In this document: piece by piece, positions 9,285 to 20,309 of the stretch
Position numbering within the stretch: position 1 is the stretch's first letter
Layout: the number at the start of each line of letters is the position of its first letter
From: Rhipicephalus microplus
Lineage: Eukaryota; Arthropoda; Arachnida; Ixodida; Ixodidae
Reading direction: 5' to 3'
NCBI RefSeq assembly: GCF_043290135.1
Contig: NW_027464588.1
Span: forward strand, 3,857,501-3,921,500
DNA length: 64,000 nucleotides
Program-made: the position numbers and the translations under genes
Notes under the pieces: model-generated
Databases searched by the model: none
Seen by the model: the letters and a program-made list of their open reading frames with translations, nothing else
Told to the model about the DNA's origin: nothing

Positions 9285-10403
9285 TGCTGGCATGCAGACT
9301 TACAATTCACTCAATCGTTGCTCAGGGAGAAGTCTCGGAGCAAAGAAATGACGAAGGCATTTAGAAGTAAAACAAGAGGCGCAGAAACTGTAGGAATAAG
9401 GAAGAAAAATACATGAAGTTACAACGTACACACTAAGCCTAAGCTAACAATCTAAAACCTGTCCTATACATTGTTCCACTATACTGCTTGTGAAAATAAA
9501 GAGTCACCGGTGGTGCTGATGGCGGAGGTAGCTTGGTGGGTTGAGGTGGCAGACGCAGGCGATGATTCAGCAGCTGGAGTCACATGCTGACCAGCGAGTC
9601 GACGCTTGGCGGTAGACGAAGAGAATATTGACCTCACAAGTACTGCGGCTGCTTTCCGACGATGGCTTGTTCCGAGGAGGAAAGCACCACCCGGAAGGTT
9701 CCGCCCTCTACGGGTGGTTCGGTACCGGAGCCTAGGTCCACACACCTGGGACGTGACTTTGAACAGTCACTTCTGGAACTCTGGAAGGCTGTGTACGTCT
9801 GAGTACAATCTGGCCAGCTGGGGCATTTAGGCCTTGTCCGAGTTCACACCGTTCGTATCCGGAACCCGACAACGCAGTTGCGCGACACCAATAATCATTT
9901 CTCCAGCCTGCTCGGTAACATTATGCCTTTGACTCGTGAGCTTATTTGTTGCCTGTGAATATGGGCACATAACCACGCTGCGACTGTCTGCTCTTTTTTT
10001 TTCGTCTACCATGTGGCTTCTGCCCATTGGTGTTTACTAAAAGACTTGGCCATGCAAGCTTTCGCACGAAGTTTCTTTCTTTTTTCAGTGGGCCGTAATT
10101 TCACGCGTGACATTTTGCACCGACGTCATAGTCATCTGTCGTCTCTCCGCTGCTCTGTCGAGAAGCACCACTTCCTTCACCTCCAAGCACGTTGCACAGA
10201 AACCCATGGTGCCATCACGCTTCACAAACACCATCGCATCACTCAAATACATCACAATACACGCCTTTTTGGGAAAGTGTTTCTGCACAAAAGTGCTGCT
10301 TTGTTCTTGGATCAAATCATTCAATAAAAACACAATAGACCGATAACCAAAATGGTCGAGTTCCATTCTGTCGGTGGTTTACTGTGCTATGTAGTTTCCC
10401 GCA
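9285..10403 (-). repeat. 3' LTR of Gmr-C
   Basis: It matches 22677-23046 (for 9285-9650) and 26340-26992 (for 9660-10403), with one extra stretch of about 100 bp near 10235-10370. On the minus strand it begins TGCGGGAAACTAC just after the pol stop. Its low end is approximate, set by similarity to the 5' LTR start at TGTTATTAAAA. A frame ending at 10085 (YLSDAMVFVKRDGTMGFCAT in its middle) is weakly conserved in the other LTR, but I do not recognise it. Confidence 0.65.
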
Positions 10404-10448
10404 CTGAGATGTTTTTCACTATGGTGAAATAATTGCCCCAGTGTATAG

Positions 10449-10811
10449 TCACTGAATTTGGCTTATGTAATCCGCCCCAACATTTTCAGACCCTTTGACG
10501 TGCTCTACGTGTAATTCATATTCCTGCAAGGCCAAACTGCATCTCAACACTGCGCTGTTGAGATGCTTTGCCCGCGACAAATATTGCAAGGGTTGATATT
10601 CAGTCTGAAGTATAATGTAGATTACACATAAATATACGTAGAACAATTCTATAGCCCACACCAGAGCTCGTCGCTCGTGCATTATAACAGAATACTTCTG
10701 TTCCCGAGGTAATAACTGCCGGCTAGCATACGAGACTGCATGTAATGCAGACTCATGCACTTGCATAGGGACAGGACCCATGCAACTTTCAGAGGCATCC
10801 CTACGTAGCAC
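10449..10811 (-). pseudogene. Gmr-C RNase H
   Basis: The 120-residue minus frame carries LRRDASESCMGPV (TDAS box), SYASRQLLPREQKYSVI, ERRALVWAIE (the Glu box, normally ERECLALVWAIE), LQTEYQPLQYL (normally TDHQPLQYL) and ends GSENVGADYISQIQ then a stop. This is the Gypsy-type RNase H that removes RNA template during reverse transcription. It stops 46 bp before the LTR, so RNase H is the last pol domain. Asp to Glu in the third acidic box suggests decay. Confidence 0.88.
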
Positions 10812-10965
10812 AAGGGGTCATTTGAGATCTGGAGACGTTGATGATTGGTACTTGGTTGAACACCTTCTCTGAGATTTCGAAGGCGGCTTCTCTTTCCCTG
10901 TTGCAGCTGACCTTTGCTTTCTTTTTTCTTGGTCTATTCAGCTAGGGGCCAAGTTTTCTCCGCGT

Positions 10966-11400
10966 ATTGTGGTATCAAATCAGGGCGATACCCTGTCAGA
11001 CCAACCCAACAACGAAATTTTTCCTTGGTCTCAGGTCGTGCAGCTCTTGCTATCTTTTAAATAGTGTCGTCCATTGGTTTAATGATTCCACCTCCAAGTC
11101 GATGGGCGACCAAAACTACGCCCGTCACGCCAACTTCACCCTTCTGGAGCTTGATTGTGATTTCAGCCACGTGAATCCTTCTGAAAAGTTGACACAGGGT
11201 TTCCGCATGCTCTCGCCATGTCTAACGATGAGCACGTCATCAATGTAATGGACGAAATTTCGTAAGCCCTGCAGAAAGCGTCTCATTATTCGAGTAATGA
11301 CTAGCAATGCTGTTTTGATCCCAAAGGCACGTAGAAAAATTATAATGTCCCGATTTAGTGGAGAAAGCCGTTTTTGGGTGGGAATTGCGGGCCAGAGGTC
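10966..11400 (-). pseudogene. Gmr-C reverse transcriptase, C-terminal half
   Basis: Reading minus, KTAFSTKSGHYNF (about 11365-11330) then ITRIMRRFLQGLRNFVHYID and the catalytic YIDDVLIV (about 11250-11230) are the fingers-to-palm region of a Gypsy RT. The frame shifts at least once. The N-terminal half is 5.4 kb away at 16845-17110, separated by the CR1 LINE and a CCGT-core repeat. Sequence at 10812-10965 between YIDD and RNase H is degraded. Confidence 0.82.
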
Positions 11401-11430
11401 CCTATTTATTTATTTATTTATTTATTTATT
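11401..11430 (-). repeat. TATT tail of the CR1 LINE
   Basis: Seven TATT units on the plus strand, the AATA-type 3' tail of the minus-strand LINE. Gmr-C RT sequence resumes directly beside it. Confidence 0.9.
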
Positions 11431-12179
11431 ACCCTCAGGGCTTACAAGACGCGTTACAGAGGGGAGGGGCTACATCAATAGTTGATCATAAGGCACAAAA
11501 AAAACAGGGAACTCAAAGGAATACGAGATAAACCAACAGCGAAAATGCATGAGCGGAGATACCCATGTTACGGTACAATAACACGTATAAGGTGAATGTG
11601 ATCAAAAACTGAAAAAACTCACTGCTAATAACAATACCAAGTATAAGGTGAAAACAACTGAAAACCACACTGCTAAGAAGCAATACGAATAAACAATTGA
11701 AATATAAAGTGAACATAGGCAAGAACTCAAGAGTAGATCACACTGGAAAAGTTCCGAGTTGATTTTAGCACACGCACCTTCATAAACCCAGCATAATAGA
11801 AAAAATATAAGCAGGTAAGGCGTAGGGGTGTACTTTCTAGGTAAGGTTTGTAAGTGCTCCACGAAAAAGATGAGTATCTGCGATAGTCACCAATGAGGCA
11901 GGCAGGTGACTGCAATCAGCACACGTCTTCGGAAGAAATGAGTTACTGTATGTTGTGGTACGCTGAAATCGAATGCGAATTTTATGATGGTGGTCAACAC
12001 GAGCAGAAGTATAGGAATGGGATGCGATGAAAAGGGATCGCAGCAAATGATTGTGATAATATATTTTATGAAAGAGGCCTAGTCGAGAAAGCTTTCTGCA
12101 AGAGACAAAAAGGGAATGTTAAGTGTGGTCTTCATGTTAGTAATGCTTGCTGTGTGGTGGTAGTCGGAAAGAATGAAGC

Positions 12180-13510
12180 AAACTCAGTGGTTTTGAACAC
12201 TTTCTAAACTATTTATAAGGGTTACAAAACCGGGGTCCGAAACAGAAGATGCGTATTCTAGGTTAGATCGAACGTAAGTGAAATACAATTGTTTCTTGAG
12301 TGAAGGCGGAGCAAGGTGGAAGTTTCGTTTTAGATAACCAAGCATACGGCTCGATTTTGAAACTATGTACTCGATATGCTGTTTCCAGGAAACATTCTAA
12401 GAAATATGTATACCAAGGTATTTGTATAAAACTATAGAGTCAAGCGGAACATTTTTAAGGAAATAGTTTGGACAGGACGATTGCTTGCGCGAAATTCTCA
12501 AAGATTTACATTTGGAAATGCTCAGATTCATAAGCCTGAGCGCACACCAAGAAGTGATTTTAGCGAGAACAGTCTGTAATGCAGCAATATCTGAGCTAGT
12601 AGTTTGCATGCGGTACACAACACAATCATCTGCGAAAAGACAGATAGAGCTGGATATATTACTAGGAAGGTCATCGATGTAGATTAGGAAGAGCAATGTT
12701 GCTAAAACAGAACCTCGAGGTACATGAGAACTGACGGGAGTTGAAGCCAAGTTTGTTTCATTAGCGAGTACATACTGAGTTCGGTAAGTTAAGAACGCAA
12801 TAATCCACCCCGAGACTTGAGTACCGGGGTTTAGCTGACAAATCTTTAGTAATAAATGTTGATGGTTAACTGTGTCGAAAGCTTTAGCAAAGTCTAAGAA
12901 CACAGTCGGTTTCGAGTCCGGAGTCGAGAAATGAGTGCAAATCAACAGTTAAGGTCAGAACCTGCGTTTCACATGAATAATGTTTTCAAAATCTATGCTG
13001 AGATGGATGGAAAAAAATATTCAATTCAAGAAAGTTAACCAGGTGCGTAAAAATGATATGTTCAAGAATTTTGCATGGCACAGATGTGAGTGAGTTCGGC
13101 CGGTAGTTACATTGGTTTTGCGTGTCTCTTGATTTTGTGAAGCGGAACTAGTTTGCCTGTTTTCAAATCAATAGGCAAGCATACATCTTTGAGAGATTTG
13201 TTGAAGATGCACTGCAGTATTATTGATCTGTATTCTAAAGTACTTTCAAGAAATTTTGAAGTGATTCCATTAGTGCCACGAGAAGATGACAACTTAAGTC
13301 CCTTAATAATACTTCTAATCTCAGCATGGTCAACAAAAACAAAATACATGGGAAGAAAATTGGGTTGGGGAGGGAAAGGCTCATTAGAAATAAGGAATTG
13401 TTGAATAGGCGGGTAAAAGTTTTGTTAAGTAGTGATGCGCAATGGTGATTAGGAACTTGCTCACTGGAGCCGTTAACAAGAGTTATAATGGTATCGTTTT
13501 TACTCTTCAT
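12180..13510 (-). pseudogene. CR1 LINE reverse transcriptase
   Basis: Minus frames give IIKGLKLSSSRGTNGITSKF (pre-RT), TVFLDFAKAFDTVNHQHLLL (motif A, 12900-12840), SHVPRGSVLATLLFLIYIDD (normally VPQGSVLGPLLFLIYINDL), the catalytic LFADDCVVY (about 12640-12615), YKYLGIHIS, then after a stop LGYLKRNFHLAPPSLKKQLY and LEYASSV. Domain order is that of a CR1 ORF2. It copies LINE RNA at the nicked target in intact members. At least three breaks separate these segments. Confidence 0.88.
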
Positions 13511-13526
13511 AACGTTCTTAAAGCGG

Positions 13527-14760
13527 TTAGGATTGGTTTGAAGGATTGACGGAAGGGTCTAATAAAAAAAACAAATCTGGCGTTCTTGAGGCCGTTAGAA
13601 TAAACTTTAGCTTCGCGCTTCTACGCTGCCCATCGGGTGGCACTTGGGCATTTTTTCGCTGTGCGAAAAAACCGCCATTTTTATTAGATAAACACTTAAG
13701 CAACTTTTTATACCAAAGAGAGTTAGAGGATTGCAGTACTCTTCTTAGTGAAATGTATTTGTTTATCAGATACATGACTTTTGTTTTAAAATAGGCCCGA
13801 ATTTCTTCAATCGGTAGCTCATTGCAGGTTAGCAAGAAAGTGTCTAGAAAAGACGAAAGGTCACTGTTTATAGCATCAAAGTTACCCTTGTTGTAATCCC
13901 TGATATATTTAGCGCGATTGCTAGCATGTGTGGAAGGAACAGATATGGTGAAATGCAATGCATCATGATCACTGAGGCCAGGATTGTGCGTTACTGGTGA
14001 CGCTTTATCAGGTGGTGACGTGAGGATTACATCAAGCAAAGAAGACGTTGATGCTGTTACACGTGTTGGATGCTGAACGATCTGACACAGCGTGAAATTT
14101 GAGCAAACATTAAGAAAACAAGCAGCGTCAGTGGACACGGGCTTAGAAACGATATTAAAGTTGTTCCAGTTCAAACAAGGAAAATTGAAATCACTGAGAA
14201 AAAAGATGGGTACACCGGGAAATTGTACTGAAATTTAATTGAGACAGTCATAAATGTTTTCGCAAAAATCATCGCAGGACCCAGGCGGGCGATAACATGC
14301 ACTAAAAATTTGATGCCTGAAGAAAATTTTTATACAGCACCATATAATTTCTAAATTGTAAGTAAGCAACAGTGAAAAACAGTCAAATGTATCGTTAAAC
14401 GCAATCAGCACACCTACACCAACTCTTTGTTCGCGGTCGTTGCGAAGGACAATGAATTTTTTGTTGCAATGAAAAAATTCAGCGGTAGTTGTTTTCTCGG
14501 AGAGCCGGGTATCAGTAAGTACAATAATATGAGCGTTGCAATCATTAATTAGGGCACTATGCTGTGTCTTTTTGGATAAAGACTATGTATGTTAGTGAAA
14601 AGTACGGGCACTTCTAATGTTACGCCACCACCCCTCGAGCATCCATACTTCGTCGCCGAGAAAACACGACCGGAGCGAGTTGCTCCTGGGCAAGAAGTAT
14701 CTAGGCTTCGGAAGTCCCCCTCAGAACCCGTCGGGTGTATTGCATCGTCGTTCAGATCAT
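13527..14760 (-). pseudogene. CR1 LINE endonuclease
   Basis: Minus frames read HIIVLTDTRLSEKTTTAEFF (normally LTETWL), ACYRPPGS, PIFFLSDFNFP (normally GDFN) and, after a shift, LLDVILTSPPDKASPVTHNP followed by GLSDHDALHFTISVP with the SDH box (about 14005-13960). This is an APE-type endonuclease in its usual place before RT. The 215-residue open frame 14174-13527 covers its second half and the linker. Confidence 0.85.
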
Positions 14761-14802
14761 ATGCGTATATTGATTACCAATAAAAAGTTTGCTATGTTTT
14801 AA

Positions 14803-15165
14803 CTAGAGAGAAGCTTCTAGGCGTTTTCTATACTCAACAAGCTTTTTGCGGGCAAGTCGAGTTGCAGGAAGGATATCCAAACTAATGCTAAAATCTGAAT
14901 CATCGAGCAATGATCGCTTAGCAAAAACAAGTTCCTTAATTTTGTTTGCAGAAAATTTAACGATGATAGGTCGATTCCTACCAGAAGTAAATCTGCCGAT
15001 TATATGTGCATGGGAAATGATACCAGTTGGAATCTCAAACTCGAGCTGTTCGGCAGCAAGTGCAAGAATCTTCTTTTCTGAATCTTGCCACGTTTCTGAA
15101 TTGCTGTCCGTAATTCCATTAAAAGCTAAGTGTTCTCGCCGAGAGCGATTTTTGGCGTCATCCAA
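14803..15165 (-). pseudogene. CR1 LINE ORF1 RRM-like segment
   Basis: The 120-residue frame contains DDAKNRSRREHLAFNGITDS, HAHIIGRFTSGRNRPIIVKF and SISLDILPATRLARKKLVEY. This pattern (ENRSRRxNLxFxG ... AHRIGRxxxxxxRPIIVKF ... R..RKKL) is the RNA-binding ORF1 domain shared by CR1 and L1-like LINEs. A coiled-coil region should lie upstream and is degraded. ORF1 binds LINE RNA and acts as a chaperone in known relatives. Confidence 0.82.
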
Positions 15166-15435
15166 ACGTGCTTAAGGGTTGCATTCTCTTTTCACATGCG
15201 CTATAGAACTTGACGTCTTTCGTCTGTGTCAAGTTTTCAGCTATCGTAGGTGGTGGATTGTGTTTCAAGTGCCCGTAATCATTTGTCAATATCAGCTATT
15301 GACTTAAAGATGAATTCTTGTGCATCTTTCAGTGCGGTGATAGCCTGCGACATGTTGGATTGGTTCTCGTCAATGCTGATTGAGTGCTCATAGGTTCTTT
15401 TATAAGTTTAAACATTTCATTCGTGGTTTCAGTTC

Positions 15436-15516
15436 CAGGTCCCGGTTTTTCTCAATGTCACCACGCAATAACAACAACCGGTCACGAATTGGGTCAAACA
15501 GCGTTCCAGGGCATGG
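15436..15516 (-). other. 2A-like skipping motif at the CR1 ORF1 start, frameshifted
   Basis: On the minus strand the frame reads FDPIRDRLLLLRGDIEKN, and a one-base shift then gives PGPGTETTNEM. The intact form would match the 2A signature (Leu-rich run then GDIExNPGP). It is the second 2A-like motif in a CR1 LINE of this window, after 7520-7543. This copy cannot work because of the shift. Confidence 0.65.
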
Positions 15517-15570
15517 AAGCACAAATATAAACTGATTACCTCATTTTAAACAGTTATTAAGTACAAAGGT

Positions 15571-15960
15571 TTAACCAACCTGCGCAAAAAAGACGATTCG
15601 TGAATTTTTGGCCATTCTAGTCGTGCCTACATGCCCACTGACGAGTGAGCACGCGAACCCAGAAGCTCGGACGGAAGGATGGTCGATGTCACTACGGCTG
15701 AGTGGCGGAAGATGGGGAACAGGTGCGCAGACTCGGTGGTGTTCGGAGAGCACAGCGACGCTGCGCATATAGGCACGGGTATTAGGTCATCCGTAAGCAG
15801 GCTGGGGGCATCGTTGAAGCGTGCTGCAGGGTACCGTACCGACCACACAAGGAGGCCTACGATCTGTGCAAAGAAGCCGAGTCGTGAATTGTTGGTAATT
15901 CCAGTCGTGCCTCCGTCTGCCAGTATTTTTTAGTAAGGTTGAACTTTTAAAAGAATTTTC
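15571..15960 (-). repeat. Partial tandem monomers upstream of the CR1 LINE
   Basis: GCGCAAAAAAGACGATTCGT at about 15583 and GTGCAAAGAAGCCGAGTCGT at about 15865 begin related sequence that continues GAATT.TTGG..ATTC.AGTCGTGCC in both, 282 bp apart. This looks like one full and one partial monomer, which suits a tandem 5' UTR promoter of the LINE or a repeated Gag-like frame (282 is 94 codons, and the minus frame reads VRYPAARFNDAPSLLTDDLI). I cannot choose between them. Confidence 0.5.
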
Positions 15961-15968
15961 TAGTTACA

Positions 15969-16571
15969 GTATCCGCAAAAATCGCAGCATATCCACGGAG
16001 TGCATGACGATAAGTGAGGCGAAACATCCATTAGTCCATCCGCGCTTCCGTCCATTCATTCACTCTTGCTTCCATTCACCCGTGATTTCCGTCTGTCTGG
16101 CCATCTATGCATCCGTCCATCTGTTTGTGCGTGCGTTCATGCGTGCGACCATTTGTGCTTTCATCCCTTTGTCCGTCCGCACGTCCGTCCGTCCACGCAT
16201 TCGTCCGTGCATGCGTCCGTCCGTCCAACCATCTATGCGTCTATCCGTTCATCAATGCATGGGTCTTTTTCTCCGCCCGTACGTCTGTCCATCCGTCCGT
16301 CTATGCCGTGAACACTCCAAGTACCACCGGCTCACATATTTTCAATATATATATTCATCCTTTAGAAGTATCCCTATTCAACGGACGCAAAGGACTAAAC
16401 GAGAGGTGGCACGGCCGGACTAGAGGAGTGGCACGCACGCACTTTCTTACGGCCTGCGCTTCGTGTCTATTTCCCACATTTCCCGCCTCTAGTTCATGGC
16501 ACTGCGGCACTACCCTCTACAAACCTTGCTAAAACCAAGGAGGTTTCGCCCAGCGTATTCAACATGGCAAC
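15969..16571 (+). repeat. CCGT-core dispersed repeat, copy 1
   Basis: A left arm (GCAGCATATCCACGGAGTG), a degenerate tetranucleotide core of CCGT/CCAT units (about 16020-16310) and a right arm (AACACTCCAAGTACCAC to CGCCCAGCG). The same three parts occur in reverse at 21063-21650. Period-4 sequence keeps several frames open for over 100 codons; these are not genes. Confidence 0.85.
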
Positions 16572-16844
16572 TATTTTTGGTACAATAGTGCTAAAAGTGC
16601 GTCCTGCCTATACTGGTTTTGTTCAGTAAGCATCAAATTCAAGGCACAATTTGTTAGATCTTAGGTCACCGATACTGTTCTCTGTAGTTTATTTCATCGA
16701 AAACAACTATCTTTGCATTTATGACAAGCGTGCGCGGGTTTCCTCCCCAATTCAAATGAGTGAGCGCGTGCCGCTTCTCTGGTCCAGCCGTGGTGGTGGC
16801 TACCTACTAATACGACGCACTACTACTACTACTACATACGTCGC
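16572..16844. other. Gmr-C RT interval with no recognised gene
   Basis: This holds no frame I recognise. It ends with a TAC/CTA microsatellite of five to six units at about 16818-16840, beside the broken RT frame at AKFFKLW. Confidence 0.5.
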
Positions 16845-17110
16845 GGCCGCACAACCCACAGCTTAAAGAACTTCGCCCCTAAAATAACACCTGTCTTTGA
16901 TAATGGTTCCACGTCGTAAATTGCAACATCGTAATTCCAACGGAAATCGATGAAAACGTGGCAGCTTTTTACACATTTTCTTAACCAGCACGCACCACTG
17001 GCCAATTGTGTGGACAGTTCGACCATTCAATCACTTCAAGCTTGAGCATATCTTGCAGCTCTCTCTCGTTGACTGCTATCATTGAAAAAAAGCTGTGGGT
17101 GTTGTTGAGT
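16845..17110 (-). pseudogene. Gmr-C reverse transcriptase, N-terminal half
   Basis: Minus frames read AVNERELQDMLKLEVIEWSN then CPHNWPVVRAG, equivalent to the Gypsy RT start ELxEMLxLGVIExSxSPYxSPVVLV, followed by degraded KLPRFHRFPLELR-type sequence and AKFFKLW (normally AKFFSKLDL). It lies directly downstream of the integrase C-terminus at 17121-17430, so integrase precedes RT in this element. Confidence 0.75.
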
Positions 17111-17120
17111 GTGGATGGGT

Positions 17121-18529
17121 TCAGAGGTGGTCGATTGAAGACGGCGTTCCAATACAATTTTTTTCACGGTAATTCGGAAAAGGCGTCTTCATGACTTCAC
17201 GAGATCTCACGAAGTTCGTTGCACAGGCGTTCCTGGAGGTCGTGCCCAAGCTTAACCGATTTGAAACCACTGCCCTCAGTAACCTTGAAGCTAGGTGTCG
17301 GCGTATCTTTCTTTTCCTTTTCCACCACAATAAAACTTACCGGCTGTAATGCGCTTTCAGGTTGGCAGTCTTCATGACGCTTCATCATATTGATATGAAA
17401 GAGCTTACTATTTTGGGTCTTGTTCAACCAGTAGGCAAAGTTTCCTTTTTTTCCACGTGACCAGGAAGGGTCCTTCCCACTGCATCAGTAGCTTGTTCTC
17501 TGTATTTGAAATCAGTCTGTGGGATCGATCACCAATGTTCAGTCAACGCGTTTTACTTCCTCGGTCAGAACATTTCTTCTGGGTCCCTTTGGCACGTGAA
17601 AAATTCTTTTGCGCCAACAGTAGGGTCTTTTCAACACTAACTCTAAGGTCTAAGACATATCCATACGTCATCTTTACTTCTTCGCGTGTATGATCTCCAG
17701 TCCACATTTATTTGAGTATGCTTAGAGGCCGTCGAACATGCTTGCCGTACAACAACACAAATGGCGAGGAGCCCATACTGTTGTGCGGTACTTTGCGGTA
17801 CGCAAAGAACAGAGTTGCCAACAATCGATTTAATGACTTGGTTCTTCTTCACTCTATTTCCGCAGCATTTGCTTCAATATACTAGTGAATAGCTCCAAGT
17901 ACCAGTACACTCGGGATGGCAAGACGTCAATTTGAGATGTTTATTGGCCAATAAAATATTCACTCGCCTCAATAGATCAGATTTAAAGCACGGCACGTAA
18001 TTGCACAGTATCTTGCTAGCGAACCCAATGCGAAAAACCATTGGAATAAATTTTCGAAGGCAATAGCACGATCAATCGATGACAGAGCTACCGCATTTGC
18101 GTATCGAGTGGCGAAGGCTACCAGAGTCAGTATGTGACGCTTCAACATATGCGTCGTTGGCTTTAAAGGTCTGGTGATGTCGACCGCCACTCTTTAAAAA
18201 GTAGTGTCAATTTTAGGTGTTTGACTCACAGAGGCCTTTCCATTCTTTTTATTAGGATAGGTTCGCTGGCTTACGTCATAAGAGCGCACATAACTTTTCA
18301 GTGCCTCCTGAACGCCAGGCCTGCAGAATGCGCCTAAAACTCGATCGATGGTACTTTCGATTCCCTCTGCGCGGACATACGTTTCGTGAGCAAAAGACAA
18401 CGATTGGCCATTCAGATTTTGGGCTATAAACAATTGTTGCATCATTTCATCTGAGGGTCTCCGGTAGTAGCGCCACAGAATTCCTTTTTCCATACTGAAC
18501 AAGTAAGTTGCAAGTCTTCCATGAAACAC
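17121..18529 (-). pseudogene. Gmr-C integrase
   Basis: From 18529 down: an H2C2 finger (FAHETYV, then YVRSYDVSQRTYP where one Cys reads Tyr and the other Ser), the core start AVDITRPLKPTTHMLKRHIL with the first Asp, a degraded middle, FAYR-equivalent remains near 17800 and the GPF/Y-side segment NKTQNSKLFHINMMKRHEDC near 17425-17370. The integrase would join the element's cDNA to host DNA. Metal-binding and catalytic residues are partly lost. TM147-C abuts its N-terminus at 18533. Confidence 0.85.
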
Positions 18530-18530
18530 T

Positions 18531-18577
<47 letters not shown>

Positions 18578-19078
18578 CCTGCCTACGCCTTTTAGCCCTC
18601 CTGGCCATTTTGATAATGGTATCGATGACAATCTTGCTATTGTATAACATGTCTCTATGAAAAACATATTTGACTAGTCGTAACATTAAAATCATAACAT
18701 GTATGTCATTAATGTCATGATTTACATTTCACGGTCCTGCAGCTCTTGTGGTGGTTTCGTTCACATGGCATTGTCAAAACTGGTACGGTATGACATGATT
18801 GCATGGCGAACACAGGCGACAGAGCCTAACATGAAAATAATGACATGCATATCATGTAACAACATGCCTACATGCCATGCTCATGATGCTCTCGCAGCCG
18901 TTTCGCTGCGTCACTTATACCAAATCTGATATTACAATATGTGAATGGATGACGAAGGTATGTGACTGGTGTAAACATGATAATCATGAGATGCGTGTCA
19001 TGTAACAACATGACTACTTGTCATACACATGATGCACTGGTCGCTTTTGCTAGCATCACATATAGCAAGAGAGAGAGA

Positions 19079-19164
19079 GAGAGATAAAGATGCAAGGAAA
19101 GGCAGGGAGGTTAACCAGACGCACATTCGGTTTGCTACCCTGCACTGGGGAAGGAATAAAGGGG
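19079..19164 (-). mobile_element. 86-bp LINE 3' tail in TM147-C
   Basis: AGCAA flanks the insert at 19074-19078 and 19165-19169, a 5-bp target duplication, and removing it restores a normal TM147 monomer. On the minus strand it ends ATCTTTATCTCTCTCTC, a CT-repeat tail typical of tick I-clade-like LINEs. It is a severely 5'-truncated insertion. I recognise the sequence GGTTAACCTCCCTGCCTTTC as common in tick genomes by memory only. Confidence 0.8.
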
Positions 19165-19900
19165 AGCAAATTTAGTATTAAAGTACGCGAACGTGTGACG
19201 AAGGTGTGACTGGTGCAATTATGATAATCTTGAGGTGCGTGTCATGTAACACCATGACTACATGCCAAGCTCATGATGCGCTGGTGGTCGTTCCTCTAGC
19301 TTCAGTTATACCATATTGGGTATTACGGGACGTGAATAGATAACGAAGGCTTAATACTGGTGCAAACATGCTGAACATCAGATGCGTTCCATGTAACAAC
19401 TTGACTACATGCTACGCTCATAACGCGCTCGCGGCCGTTTCGCCAGCTTCACATGTACCTAACTCGGTATTACGCGACGCGAATGGACGACATAGATAAA
19501 TGACACATCCAAGTATAATAATCACGACATGCGTGTCATGTAACAACATGACTACATGCCACTCTCATGATGCGCTCGCGGCCGTTTCGCTAGCTTCACA
19601 TATGCCAATTTCGGTATTACGTGACGCCAATGAATGTCAAAGTTATGTGACTGGTGAAAACATGATAATCATCAGATCCGTGTCATGTGATAACATGATT
19701 ACATGCCACAGTCAAGGCGCCAATACTGTTCGACGTGACGTGGGGCACGTGTTCGCCGGCGTTGCTACGCCAGGCGCCGGTCCTGCCATATACTCGCAGG
19801 CGGGCACTGGTGCTGCGTTGTTTTGACACATGCACGTTTTTGTGTGTCCGGCATCCCTCCGTCACGAAAAGAGGCAGACGCAGGGCTGTCTGGGTATTGT

Positions 19901-19938
19901 ATCGGCGTGAAATGCAGCAAGTCGAATTTCACGCCGAT
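19901..19938. other. Conserved hairpin in the TM147 GC-rich module (copy C)
   Basis: Arms 19901-19913 and 19926-19938 pair perfectly over 13 bp (ATCGGCGTGAAAT with ATTTCACGCCGAT) around a 12-nt loop. Equivalent hairpins stand at 5938-5969 in copy B and 51974-52005 in copy E with different but mostly pairing bases. Confidence 0.8.
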
Positions 19939-20309
19939 TGCCGCCAGGCCGCGCCCACGGACGCTGGTTCCGCCCGATGTCAGACTGTAGAGGGCTCGCG
20001 TTTTGCTAACGTAGCGTCGCTGCGCCCAGCGTGTGCGTGCGTCAACACTACATTGGAGTATATTTGGCCCTTCATGATGCACTCGCGGCCGTTTCGCTAG
20101 CTCCACACATACTAAATTTGGTATCACGCGACGTGAATAAATGACGGAGGTAAACCACACATCCAAACATTATAATTGTGAACCGGAAATAATGTATGGC
20201 ATCATTTACCTACATCTTGTTACGTTGTGCTGATTTTGAAGTCACATAACATTTCTCAATCATGCTTCGCATACCACCGATTCCCACTGTACTTGAGATC
20301 TGCCAATGT

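Larger units (their letters stand above)
11401..15540 (-). mobile_element. CR1-clade LINE, nearly full length, in Gmr-C RT
   Basis: On the minus strand it reads a 2A-like start (15480-15436), an ORF1 RRM-like segment (15165-14803), APE endonuclease (14760-13530), RT (13510-12397) and a C-terminal domain to about 12180. The 3' UTR ends in GAGGGTAATAAATAAATA with the tail at 11401-11430. It interrupts the Gmr-C RT between AKFFKLW and KTAFST. All frames are broken. The 5' boundary is uncertain; sequence to 15960 may be its 5' UTR. Confidence 0.78.
18533..20309 (-). mobile_element. TM147 element copy C
   Basis: Reverse copy: CTAT tract (18533-18577), the right segment without the GCTTCGCAT arm, monomers from about 18690 to 19680 and 20080-20150, the GC-rich module (about 19690-20075) and the left arm ending CCAATG at 20309. 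An 86-bp LINE tail has inserted at 19079-19164. The right arm is missing, so the copy is truncated at the microsatellite, where the Gmr-C integrase frame begins. Confidence 0.78.

Noticed and set aside
16004..16532. Several open frames of 80-140 codons rich in Arg, Val, Ser, His and Pro
   Set aside because: They come from the degenerate CCGT/CCAT core of the dispersed repeat; all frames stay open because four and three are coprime. The reverse copy at 21095-21668 shows the same.
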